From Paucibacter sp. Y2R2-4 (GTDB lineage Bacteria > Pseudomonadota > Gammaproteobacteria > Burkholderiales > Burkholderiaceae_C): DNA of 64,000 nucleotides. Below the pieces are notes generated by a model. It ran no database searches. It was given only the letters and a program-made list of their open reading frames with translations, and was not told the DNA's origin. The translations under genes were made by a program, and so were the position numbers. The stretch is from contig NZ_JAJIRO010000003.1 in assembly GCF_025717535.1 (NCBI RefSeq), forward strand, positions 124,001 to 188,000, read 5' to 3'. Positions 23,698 through 31,658 of the stretch are shown in pieces; the stretch's first letter is position 1, and each line of letters opens with the position of its first letter.

Positions 23698-24471
23698 ATG
23701 AAGCAAGCAAATTTCAATTCAAACAAGCGTTCCCTGCTGGCGACGGGCGCCGGATTGTTGCTGGCCGCGGCGTGTTTGGGCGGCATGGCCGCTTGCAGCA
23801 GCACACCGATGGAGATGCGGCCACCCGCCGGCTTTGAAGGCCAGAGCCTGACGCTGCCGGCTGCCAATCGCAGCCGCGCCACGGGTCTGTTGGTGGATGA
23901 GTCTTTTGACCTCGGCGCTTATCGAGTCACCGGCATCGAAGGCAAGAACAGCAGCACGGGCGGCTCGTTCCAGATCGGCGGGCTCAAGGTGGAGAACCGA
24001 CGCAGTGCCTTCAGCTACCACTTGGTGGGGGGCAATTCCGGTCGCACCGATGTCGCGGCGCAATGCGCCAGCAAGTCGAATGAAACCACGCTGCCGGTCT
24101 TCAGCGCCGTCACCTTGCAACGCTACAAAGTCAATTTCAGCTGTGACTGCCGCACTCAGGATGGCCATAGCTCCACCCTGAGCATTGCCAGCGACTCCGG
24201 CTGGCAGGGGGCCGCCGGATCGAACCCGGTGCGCCTGAGCATCACGCTGGACGAGGTCGAATATCCCTTGGGCCGTTTTGATGCCAATGGCCGAACCGTG
24301 CCTGACGATGAACCCTTTGCTGGCTACCGCGTCGACGGCCCCTCAGGCCCGGTTGCCGCCCTCGGGCTGAGCTATCCCGGCACCGTCTGGTTGCACGAGC
24401 GACTACCGGCCGCCAAGCGTGAAGTCATGAGCTGCGCCTTGGCCGGCTTGATGCTGCATCGCGGGCCTTGA
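23698..24471 (+). CDS. Predicted lipoprotein of unknown function
   Basis: 257 residues. Signal peptide with lipobox at GMAACSS (Cys33), so lipid-anchored. No domain is recognised. Features: GGSFQIGGLKVENRR and SAFSYHLVGGNSGRTDV suggest a beta-sandwich; four Cys in the mature part (AQCAS, FSCDC, MSCAL) may form disulfides. A stretch near the end (PAAKREVMSCALAGLMLH) is helical and resembles the ends of 'hypothetical lipoprotein' families in the Burkholderiales. ATG 23698 is used although no strong ribosome site is visible. Confidence 0.6.
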   Translation: MKQANFNSNKRSLLATGAGLLLAAACLGGMAACSSTPMEMRPPAGFEGQSLTLPAANRSRATGLLVDESFDLGAYRVTGIEGKNSSTGGSFQIGGLKVENRRSAFSYHLVGGNSGRTDVAAQCASKSNETTLPVFSAVTLQRYKVNFSCDCRTQDGHSSTLSIASDSGWQGAAGSNPVRLSITLDEVEYPLGRFDANGRTVPDDEPFAGYRVDGPSGPVAALGLSYPGTVWLHERLPAAKREVMSCALAGLMLHRGP

Positions 24472-24570
24472 CTTGGGTCAAGCCCGAGGATCTCGGGCTG
24501 TTTCAGAACGGCACAAGCAGGCGATTTGTGCGATTGCCAATGCGGTACTAACCCCGGATTCACCTGCATT

Positions 24571-24588
24571 CCCCCTGAACCAAGGGGG
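24571..24588. other. Short hairpin upstream of PEP-CTERM gene
   Basis: CCCCCT (24571-24576) and AGGGGG (24583-24588) around six bases, about 160 bases before the PEP-CTERM start. No T-run; could be a regulator site or the end signal of the preceding gene. Confidence 0.4.
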
Positions 24589-24748
24589 TCAGCTCTTGCC
24601 TCCTCGTCTTACTCTGGTTCCTGAAATCGTGCGTCAAGCGCCTTGCAAGCGATGAGAAGCATTGTTTCGCCGCTGGCGACCCTCCTCAGGGCCACCGGCG
24701 TTCATTGGCTTTTTGCTGAACGAATTGAACCAATAAAGGGATAAGACC

Positions 24749-25495
24749 ATGAAGCATTTCAAACTTGCCGGCGTGGCCGTGGCCGCCGTGCTGGCAACGG
24801 CAGGCGCTCAGGCTGCGCCCACCTTGCTGGTGGACCGGGGACTGCCGACCATCAATCTGAACAATGTGGCCGGCGCGGACCGCAGCAATGTGAGCTGGAC
24901 CGAGCCCACGGGCTCGAACGGAGAACATTGGGTAGATGGCGACAGCTTCACCAACACGAGCGCGCAGACCTGGCGCTTGTCCACCATCCGCGTTTGGGCG
25001 GTCGAGCCCAACATCGCCACGGCTTCGCTGTGGGGCGGCGTCGCTGGGTCCACCGTGTCGCTGCTACCAGGCGCGGGCAGCATCTCGAACACCAGCTATG
25101 TGGGCGGCCTCGATTACCAGGGCTACTCCGGCAACACCTACAAGATCCAGCAGATCGACTTCGCCGTCGATATCACCCTGGCCGCCGGGGAAACCTTCCA
25201 GTTCTTCCTGGACGGCACTGGCGGTGACTACCCCTCGCCTTTCTCGCATGCCTCCAACGCCGCGCTGAGCGGTTCTCCGCAAGACGGGGCCGACGGCAAA
25301 TTGCTTTGGGGCACGATCAATGGCGGCAGCTTCGCCGTGGGTGGCGAGTGGTCCTCGCTGGGCAATGGCTGGGACAAGGTCAGCGACATCAACGTTCAAG
25401 CCTTTGGCAATGCCGTTCCCGAGCCGGCCAGCTTTGCCTTGACCGGCGTGGCGCTCTTGGCTTTGGGCCTTGTGCGCCGCCGTCGCGGTGCTTGA
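24749..25495 (+). CDS. PEP-CTERM sorting domain protein
   Basis: 248 residues; ATG 24749 has AAAGGGATAAG upstream. Signal peptide (cleaved after AQA near 23), a beta-rich body with conserved-looking phrases (SNVSWTEPTGSNGEHWVDG, AAGETFQFFLDGTGGDYPS), then the tail VPEPASFALTGVALLALGLV followed by RRRRGA: Pro-Glu-Pro, a membrane helix and a basic end, the signal cut by exosortase. It should be an exported surface or matrix protein; its own activity is unknown. A strong terminator follows at 25547. Confidence 0.88.
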   Translation: MKHFKLAGVAVAAVLATAGAQAAPTLLVDRGLPTINLNNVAGADRSNVSWTEPTGSNGEHWVDGDSFTNTSAQTWRLSTIRVWAVEPNIATASLWGGVAGSTVSLLPGAGSISNTSYVGGLDYQGYSGNTYKIQQIDFAVDITLAAGETFQFFLDGTGGDYPSPFSHASNAALSGSPQDGADGKLLWGTINGGSFAVGGEWSSLGNGWDKVSDINVQAFGNAVPEPASFALTGVALLALGLVRRRRGA

Positions 25496-25546
25496 TTTGA
25501 TGTGAGCTAAGACCACCTATCTCTGATCTCGTCCCGTTTGGGCTTG

Positions 25547-25575
25547 GGCCGAATCCGCGTGATTCGGCCTTTTTT
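25547..25575 (+). terminator. Rho-independent terminator after the PEP-CTERM gene
   Basis: GGCCGAATC (25547-25555), loop CGCGT, GATTCGGCC (25561-25569), then six T: nine perfect base pairs and a T-run, the clearest intrinsic terminator in the window. Confidence 0.92.
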
Positions 25576-25742
25576 CGCGCCAGCCATCTCCGCGCTTGGC
25601 GCGCGGCCGACTTGGCCCGCGGGCTTTCAATCAATCTGCGCTAAGCTTATTCGCGTCGATGGGGCTTGCAGCGCGGCGCGTGAGCAAACGCATGCTGTTG
25701 TTGAGTCCTTTGCCACTCAAGTTCCTCCGCTTGAAAGCCCGC

Positions 25743-26915
25743 ATGAACGCGCAAAATCTCAACGCATCCCGGCCGACCCTCCTGCTGGTGGACGACTCCT
25801 CCGAAATGCTGGACTTGATGGAGGCCTTGCTCAGCGACAGCTACAAGATCTTGACGGCGCCCAGCGGCGCCCAAGCCTTGGAGCTGGTGGACAGTTCCAC
25901 GCCGCCGGATTTGATTTTGCTGGACTGCTTGATGCCTGGCATGGATGGCTACGAGACCTGCCGCAAGCTGCGCGCCTCCAGCGCGGCGGCCACGCCGGTG
26001 ATTTTCTTGTCGGCCCTGACCTCGATCGACGAGCGGCTCTTGGGCTACTCGGCCGGAGGCGACGATTACGTCTGCAAGCCCTTTGACATGCCCGAGCTGC
26101 TGGCCAAGATTGAGCGGCAGTTGGCCGCCTCCGCCGCCAAGCGCGAGCTCGGCCAGCAACTCAATGAAGCCGTCAATGCGGTGATGAGCAGCGCCGATAT
26201 GGTGGGCGAGGTGGGGGTGGTGCTGGACTTTCAGCGCAAGTTGAACAGTTGTTCGGATTACGCCGGCATTGCCGCCAATTTGTTTGAGTCGCTGGAGCGT
26301 TACGGGCTGGAGGGTTGCATCCGCATCAGCGGTCAAGTGGGCGCGATTTCCTTGAACAGCAAGGGGACGTGCACGGCGCTGGAGCAGTCCATCCTGGACC
26401 ATTTGGCCGCGCAGGGTTTGGACCCGCATATCCGCCCGTTGGGCCCGCACACCGGCTTCAATTTCGACAGCGTGATTTTGTTTTTGCGCGACCTGCCGAT
26501 GACGCGGCCGGCCGGCATGGACCCCGAGCTGGCCGAGCGCTACGGGCGCGCCATTGACAACGTCGCTTTGCTGATCGAGGGCGCTTGTACGAAGGTGGTG
26601 GCCTTGGACAATGAAGTGGCCATCCGCCAGCTGAACGACAAAGTCATCAAGATGATGGCCATGACCCGCTTGGCGCTCACCGATATTTCGGTGCGCAACC
26701 AAGATCAAGCCAGCGAGGTCAAGTTCTTGTTTGAGGCGCTGGCCAAAGACATGGAAGACAGCTACATCCATCTGGGCTTGATGCCGCAGCAGGAAGACTT
26801 TCTGAGCGGTTTGGTCAAGAACTACAAGGAATCGGCGGTGCAGTCGCTCGCCAAGAGCCAGGAAACCGAAGGCCGCTTGCGTCAGGTGATTGAGCAGTTA
26901 GGGCAGTTGAAGTAG
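25743..26915 (+). CDS. Response regulator with an unclassified C-terminal output domain
   Basis: 390 residues from ATG 25743 (earlier in-frame starts exist). Residues ~10-130 are a receiver domain: LLLVDDSS with the acidic pair, LILLDCLMPGMDGYETCRK with the phospho-Asp, VIFLSALTS and VCKPFD with the conserved Thr/Lys positions. The remaining ~250 residues have no DNA-binding, GGDEF, EAL or HD motif; helical, with a small beta stretch (LEGCIRISGQVGAISLNSKG) resembling GAF/PAS size, and a helical end rich in Glu/Lys/Gln. No partner kinase lies next to it. Function: phosphorylation-controlled, output unknown. Confidence 0.78.
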   Translation: MNAQNLNASRPTLLLVDDSSEMLDLMEALLSDSYKILTAPSGAQALELVDSSTPPDLILLDCLMPGMDGYETCRKLRASSAAATPVIFLSALTSIDERLLGYSAGGDDYVCKPFDMPELLAKIERQLAASAAKRELGQQLNEAVNAVMSSADMVGEVGVVLDFQRKLNSCSDYAGIAANLFESLERYGLEGCIRISGQVGAISLNSKGTCTALEQSILDHLAAQGLDPHIRPLGPHTGFNFDSVILFLRDLPMTRPAGMDPELAERYGRAIDNVALLIEGACTKVVALDNEVAIRQLNDKVIKMMAMTRLALTDISVRNQDQASEVKFLFEALAKDMEDSYIHLGLMPQQEDFLSGLVKNYKESAVQSLAKSQETEGRLRQVIEQLGQLK

Positions 26916-27130
26916 CTCTGGCCGGACTGCAAGGGCGCAGCGCCCCTTCTGCGCGTCTGTCGGCAGCTAGCGATGAGACCTGCTTCGCTCCGGCGGCCCC
27001 GCCCGCAGTGCCGCTCAAGCCAAGGCGCCAAGTTTTTTGACGTGCCTTCAGACACCCCGGACAACACCGCTTGTGGAGAACGGCATTTTCGGAGACAGTC
27101 GCGGCTTCTTAATATATTTAGACGCTTGCC

Positions 27131-28576
27131 GTGACCTCTTCGACCTCTGATGCCGTCCGCGCCCGCAGTGACCGCGCTTTTCTGGGCCACCCGGCCGGCC
27201 TCGGCTGGCTGGCTTTCTGTGAACTCTGGGAGCGCTTCTCCTATTACGGCATGCAGGCGCTGCTGGTCATCTACCTCAGCAACTACCTGTTTCTGCCCGA
27301 GAACATCGGCAACGTCGCTGGCATGGACGCCTTGCGCGCCCAGATCGAGCGCCTGATCGGCCCACGTTCGCCACAACAACTGGCCTCGGTGGTGTTTGGC
27401 CTGTATGCCGGCCTGGTCTACCTGACGCCCTTGTTTGGCGGCCTCTTGGCCGACCGGCTGCTGGGTCGTACCAAGACCGTGGTCATTGGCGCCAGCTTGA
27501 TGGCCTTGGGCCATTTCTTGATGGCATTTGAGAGCAGCTTCCTGGCGGCGCTGGCCTGTCTCTTGTTGGGCGTGGGTTGCTTCAAGGGCAATATCGCGGC
27601 TCAGGTCGGGGCGCTGTACGGGCCGGGCGACAAGCGCGCCGCCAGCGCCTTTCAGATCTTCATGCTGGCGATTCAGATCGCGGTGATCGCCGCGCCCATC
27701 GTCTGCGGAACCCTGGGCGAGAAAGTGGGTTGGCACTGGGGCTTTGGTGCCGCCGGCGTGGGCATGGTGATTGGCCTGATCGTCTATTTGGCCGGCCGCC
27801 GTTATCTGCCGCCCGAGGCGCCTCTGGTCAAGAAGAACGATGCCACGGCCCTGGCCAAAGAGCCGATGGGCCGCGCCGAAAAGGCGCGCTTGGTGCTGCT
27901 GCTGGCCATGATCCCGGTATTGATGTTGTCCATCGTCGGCAACCAGCAATACAACAACGCTTTCCCGCTCTGGTCGCAAAAGCACATGGACCTGCTGCTG
28001 TTCGGCTGGCAGGTGCCCGTGACCTGGCTGCAGGCGGTGGACGCGCTGACCAGCACCGGTACCATGCTGGCCTCGCTGGCTTTTTGGCGCTGGTGGGCGA
28101 CCCGCCGGCGCGAGCCCGATGAGCTGACCAAGATGGCCTACGGCTCCCTGATCGCCGCCTCCGGCCCGGTTCTGCTGGTGCTGGCCGCCGCCTCGATTGC
28201 TGGCACCGATCAGAAGGTCAGCTTCATCTGGACCATTGGCTATACCTTGCTGAACAACCTGGGCTTTGCCAACATCCTGCCGGTCGGCTTGGCGCTGTAC
28301 TCTCGCGCCGCGCCGCGGCAACTGGCCGGCTTGATGATTGGCGTGTACTACCTGCACCTGTTCTTGGGCAACTCCTTCGTCGGCTGGTTGGCAGGTCTGC
28401 TGGAAGAAATGCCCGGCACCCAGTTTTGGGGTTTGCATGCCGTGTTGGTGGCCTCCGCAGGGCTGCTACTGCTGACCATCAAGTTCATTTTTGGACGCAT
28501 GTTGCTGCCCGATGATGATGGTGACGATGCCGGCACGCAAAAGGCTGGCGCCCAGCCGGCAGCAGCTGCCGCTTGA
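27131..28576 (+). CDS. Proton-dependent oligopeptide transporter (POT/PTR2 family)
   Basis: 481 residues, GTG start. Family signature GWLAFCELWERFSYYGMQAL (ExxER-type motif that couples H+), then the MFS loop ADRLLGRTKTVVIG, and a second PTR signature in the sixth helix region (GCFKGNIAAQVG). About 14 membrane helices are expected; the last lies at LLLLTIKFIFGRMLLP, followed by an acidic tail. It should bring di/tripeptides into the cell with protons. The gene stands alone, with a hairpin and T-run at 28602-28632 after its stop. Confidence 0.93.
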   Translation: MTSSTSDAVRARSDRAFLGHPAGLGWLAFCELWERFSYYGMQALLVIYLSNYLFLPENIGNVAGMDALRAQIERLIGPRSPQQLASVVFGLYAGLVYLTPLFGGLLADRLLGRTKTVVIGASLMALGHFLMAFESSFLAALACLLLGVGCFKGNIAAQVGALYGPGDKRAASAFQIFMLAIQIAVIAAPIVCGTLGEKVGWHWGFGAAGVGMVIGLIVYLAGRRYLPPEAPLVKKNDATALAKEPMGRAEKARLVLLLAMIPVLMLSIVGNQQYNNAFPLWSQKHMDLLLFGWQVPVTWLQAVDALTSTGTMLASLAFWRWWATRRREPDELTKMAYGSLIAASGPVLLVLAAASIAGTDQKVSFIWTIGYTLLNNLGFANILPVGLALYSRAAPRQLAGLMIGVYYLHLFLGNSFVGWLAGLLEEMPGTQFWGLHAVLVASAGLLLLTIKFIFGRMLLPDDDGDDAGTQKAGAQPAAAAA

Positions 28577-28601
28577 GGCCGCTTGATGCCGTTTGGAAAT
28601 C

Positions 28602-28632
28602 GGCGGGTGCTGGCCAGCCGCCCGTAGTTTTT
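28602..28632 (+). terminator. Possible terminator after POT transporter
   Basis: GGCGG (28602-28606) can pair with CCGCC (28618-28622) around an 11-base loop, followed by T5 at 28628-28632. The stem is short, so this is weak. Confidence 0.35.
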
Positions 28633-28681
28633 GCAGCGGGCGAGGCCTCTACACTTCTCCAACAAAGCACTCGGAGGCCTC

Positions 28682-29092
28682 ATGAAAATTTTCGTTTCGA
28701 CCCTGGTCGCCGCCCCCTTGGCCGAGGTCTGGCGCGCCTACAACTCGCCCGAGGACATCAAGGTCTGGAATACGGCCTCGCCGGATTGGCACACCACGGC
28801 CTCCACGGTGGACTTCCGCGAGGGCGGTAAGTTTTCCTCGCGCATGGAGGCCAAAGACGGCTCCTTCGGTTTTGACTTTGCGGGCGAGTACACCCGCATC
28901 CTGCCTTTGCAGCGCATTGAGTACAGCTTTGGCGAGCGTCAGGCGAGTGTTGATTTCTCTGAAAGCGCGCAAGGCGTCACCGTGACCGTCAGCTTCGACG
29001 GTGAAGAGACACATACCGAAGAGCAGCAGCGCGGCGGCTGGCAAGCCATCCTCGACAGCTTTGCCCGGCATGTGGTGGCAGCTCAGGGCTGA
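28682..29092 (+). CDS. SRPBCC / AHSA1-like domain protein
   Basis: 136 residues from ATG 28682. START-like fold marks: VSTLVAAPLAEVWRAYNSPE at the start, the strand WHTTASTVDFREGGKFSSRM, FAGEYTRILPLQRIEYSF, then a C-terminal helix GGWQAILDSFARHV. These are cavity proteins that bind hydrophobic ligands or help Hsp90-like partners; a precise role cannot be named. Alone between two unrelated genes. Confidence 0.88.
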   Translation: MKIFVSTLVAAPLAEVWRAYNSPEDIKVWNTASPDWHTTASTVDFREGGKFSSRMEAKDGSFGFDFAGEYTRILPLQRIEYSFGERQASVDFSESAQGVTVTVSFDGEETHTEEQQRGGWQAILDSFARHVVAAQG

Positions 29093-29148
29093 GGTCCAGA
29101 CTCGCTGTCATCGAGTTCGGACTGAACACAAGAGGGAGGCATGACCTG

Positions 29149-29352
29149 ATGAAACATCACCTGATCTCGGCCTTGCTTACGGGCTTGGTCGGCGCTGTTT
29201 GGGGCTATTTCGCGGACCTGCAGCAGGGCGAAGTCGCCTGGTTCTATGGGCGCATCTTGTTTTGCGCCGGGTTTGGATTCATGAGCTCTTATCTGCGCAG
29301 ACGCGGTAACTCAACGGGCCGCCTCTCCGATGAACAGGCCATTGATCGCTGA
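29149..29352 (+). CDS. Small membrane protein, two helices
   Basis: 67 residues. ATG 29149 is chosen because GGGAGG lies nine bases before it. Two hydrophobic segments: ISALLTGLVGAVWGYFA and VAWFYGRILFCAGFGFM, with a basic tail (SSYLRRRG). Not recognised. Its end overlaps the start of the GFA gene by 23 bases, which supports it being real and co-expressed. Confidence 0.55.
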   Translation: MKHHLISALLTGLVGAVWGYFADLQQGEVAWFYGRILFCAGFGFMSSYLRRRGNSTGRLSDEQAIDR

Positions 29353-29800
29353 ACTGTTCGGCGCTTGCTACTGCGGCGCCGTCACCTTGCGCGCCGCCGC
29401 CCCGCCCAAAGGCGTCATCCACTGCCATTGCGGGCAGTGCCGCCGATTGAGTGGCGCGGCCTTCACCACGTGGGTGAGCGTGGCGCGTGAGAGCTGTGCT
29501 TTTAGCGGCGCCGAGTCGCTGGCGGTGTTCAGCCCCACGCCGAATGGGCGGCGCCACTTCTGCAAGCACTGTGGCAGTCATGTGTTCACCGAAGACTTGC
29601 GCATGCCGCAGATCTTTGGCGTGCCGGCCGGCATTCTTCAAGGTGATCCTCTGAGCTTGGCACCCAGCCAGCATTTCTTTGTCTCGCACAAGGCGGCCTG
29701 GCATGAGATTGCCGATGCGCTGCCGCAGTTCGGCGGCGAGGCGGGCTATGAGCGGCTGCTGGATTCGTCCACCGCAGCGCCAGATTCCATCGCGCGCTGA
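29330..29800 (+). CDS. GFA family protein
   Basis: 156 residues. Zinc motifs GACYCGAVTL, IHCHCGQCRRLSG and FCKHCGSHVFT identify the GFA fold, longer than the one at 15957 by a C-terminal extension (GYERLLDSSTAAP...). It is the second gene of a two-gene unit with the small membrane protein. Enzyme activity unknown; formaldehyde/glutathione chemistry is only a family-level possibility. Confidence 0.88.
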   Translation: MNRPLIAELFGACYCGAVTLRAAAPPKGVIHCHCGQCRRLSGAAFTTWVSVARESCAFSGAESLAVFSPTPNGRRHFCKHCGSHVFTEDLRMPQIFGVPAGILQGDPLSLAPSQHFFVSHKAAWHEIADALPQFGGEAGYERLLDSSTAAPDSIAR

Positions 29801-29875
29801 CCGAACTCATCCGCGCTTTCGCCGGCTTCGTCGCAAGCCGCAGCGAGACGGCAGCCCGCTTCGCAGAATGCGGGC

Positions 29876-31615
29876 ATGAACACACCCCACATCCTGGCCT
29901 TTTCGCTCCTTGGCCTGAGCACCCAAGCCTTCGCGGCACCCACTGCCTATATCGAACCGCCCATGGTCAGCGTACCGGGCGGCGAGTTCCAAATGGGCGG
30001 CGGCAAAGCCTATGGTGGCGATGCCTCGCCCGCCCCAGAGTCCTTGCCCATTCACAAGGTCAAACTCAAAGCCTTCAAGCTCGCCAAGTACGAAGTCACC
30101 GTGGCTGAGTTCAGGCGCTTTGTCGAGGCCACCGGCTACAAAGCGCCGGACAAATGCATACATCAGCCAATTCAGGGTTGGTTTGGTCAAGGCGCTACGC
30201 CTGGCTCCTGGGACAAGAACGAGTTGACCGACAGTGAGTTTCAGCCGACCGTGTGCGTCGGCTGGGCCGGTGCCGATGCCTATGCCCAATGGTTGTCGCA
30301 GCAAACCGGCAAGAGCTACCGCCTGCCGACCGAGGCCGAGTGGGAATATGTCGCCAGTGCCGGCCGTGGCAAGCCCGGCTTCCCCTTTGGCGAGGACCTC
30401 GACGAAAAGCGCATTTGTGAGTACGCCAATGTGTCCGACCAATCGGCCGAGCACGCCGGCATGGTCCGTTATGGCGCCACCTACACCGGCTTTATGGGGG
30501 GCATTTCGGACTGCGATGACGGCGCCGGCTTCGCTAGCATCGTCGGCATGTACAAGCCCAACCCTCTGGGCATTCACGACCTGATTGGCAATGCTTCCGA
30601 GTATCTGCAGGACTGCTGGGTCGAGAACTACGAGGGCGCACCCGCCGATGGCAGCGCACGGAAAACAGGTGACTGCCAGATGCGAGTCTTGCGCGGCGGC
30701 GCCTGGCATTGGCGCGGCAACTCCGTCACCATGCGCGGCGCGATGCCGCTTGACTGGGTGGGTGTGATTGAGGGCTTTCGCCTGGCGCAGAGCTTGGATG
30801 GCCCGGCCGACCTGCACGCATCGCCCACGGCGCAGGCCTTCGAGAAGCAACTGGCCCGCGTCCAGGCAGTGGAGCGGGCAAGGCGCAAGAGTTTGCAGCC
30901 CTTCCCGCAGCCGCCGCAGGGCTTGCAGCTGACGCAAAGCCTGGCTGACCCGGCCAAGCCCGGCGCGGTGCAGCTGTCTTGGTCGGCCAGCGCCGAACCG
31001 ACGGTGTTGGGTTACCACGTCTATCGCAGTGACAGCCTGGGCGGCGACTTCACACGCATCGCCAGTGACGTCAAGGAATTACGTTATGTCGACAAAAGTT
31101 CACCAGCGCGCAAACACCGCTATGCGGTGGTGGCCGCCAACCGCGATCGATTCAGTGGTTTCAGCGCTCCGGTGCTGACGGCCGACCAGGTGCACCCGGT
31201 GCCCGGCCTGATTCAGGCGGAAGACTTCAACCAGATGCAGCAGGTCACCGTCGGCAAGGTGGCGCCTGGGGAGGACCAGGAAGACGCCCATGGTCAGGGC
31301 GGCCTGAACCTGACCGGCCCGACCGGCATGGCCAAAGACAGTTGGACCGAGTACAGCATCGATGTCGCGCGCAGCGGCAATTACCGACTCTCCTACCGTG
31401 TGGCGAGCAAGGAGGGCAGCGAGGGCTTGGAGCTGTCGCTGGACGGTCAAACCGTGGCCACCCAGGCTGCGCCCAGCAGCGGTGGCAACAAGGTATGGCA
31501 AACGGTGATTGCGCCCGCGCCACTGCGACTGGAAGCGGGCCGCCATGTGCTGCGCATCCGTTCTCTGGCCGAGGGCTGGAAGCTCAACTGGTTTGAGATC
31601 TCAGCGGCGGAGTGA
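29876..31615 (+). CDS. Exported formylglycine-generating-enzyme-fold protein with FN3 and carbohydrate-binding-like domains
   Basis: 579 residues with a short signal peptide (ending at AFA). Residues ~25-300: FGE-sulfatase fold (MVSVPGGEFQMGGGKAYGG, KYEVTVAEFRRFVEATGY, SYRLPTEAEWEYVASAGRG, VLRGGAWHWRG and EGFRLAQS). The catalytic Cys of true FGE is not evident in the RGGAW region, so it is probably not a sulfatase activator. Residues ~350-440: fibronectin type III (GAVQLSWSASAEPTVLGYHV). Residues ~445-579: CBM6/35-like beta-sandwich (IQAEDFNQMQQVTVGK, SWTEYSIDVARSGNYRLSY, HVLRIRSLAEGWKLNWFEI). A polysaccharide or surface-binding role is likely. Alone, no partner genes visible. Confidence 0.85.
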   Translation: MNTPHILAFSLLGLSTQAFAAPTAYIEPPMVSVPGGEFQMGGGKAYGGDASPAPESLPIHKVKLKAFKLAKYEVTVAEFRRFVEATGYKAPDKCIHQPIQGWFGQGATPGSWDKNELTDSEFQPTVCVGWAGADAYAQWLSQQTGKSYRLPTEAEWEYVASAGRGKPGFPFGEDLDEKRICEYANVSDQSAEHAGMVRYGATYTGFMGGISDCDDGAGFASIVGMYKPNPLGIHDLIGNASEYLQDCWVENYEGAPADGSARKTGDCQMRVLRGGAWHWRGNSVTMRGAMPLDWVGVIEGFRLAQSLDGPADLHASPTAQAFEKQLARVQAVERARRKSLQPFPQPPQGLQLTQSLADPAKPGAVQLSWSASAEPTVLGYHVYRSDSLGGDFTRIASDVKELRYVDKSSPARKHRYAVVAANRDRFSGFSAPVLTADQVHPVPGLIQAEDFNQMQQVTVGKVAPGEDQEDAHGQGGLNLTGPTGMAKDSWTEYSIDVARSGNYRLSYRVASKEGSEGLELSLDGQTVATQAAPSSGGNKVWQTVIAPAPLRLEAGRHVLRIRSLAEGWKLNWFEISAAE

Positions 31616-31658
31616 GGCCGAAAGAGCGGGGCAGGGGGGGCGTCCGGGTGGCTGCGCC

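Noticed and set aside
23435-23710. 91-codon minus-strand frame in the gap before the lipoprotein
   Set aside because: Overlaps the lipoprotein start, no ribosome site and no known domain.
29876-31615. FGE-fold gene as a DGR target
   Set aside because: No template repeat, Avd or reverse transcriptase nearby, and the FN3 and CBM modules follow the FGE part, which is unusual for a target with a variable C-terminus.
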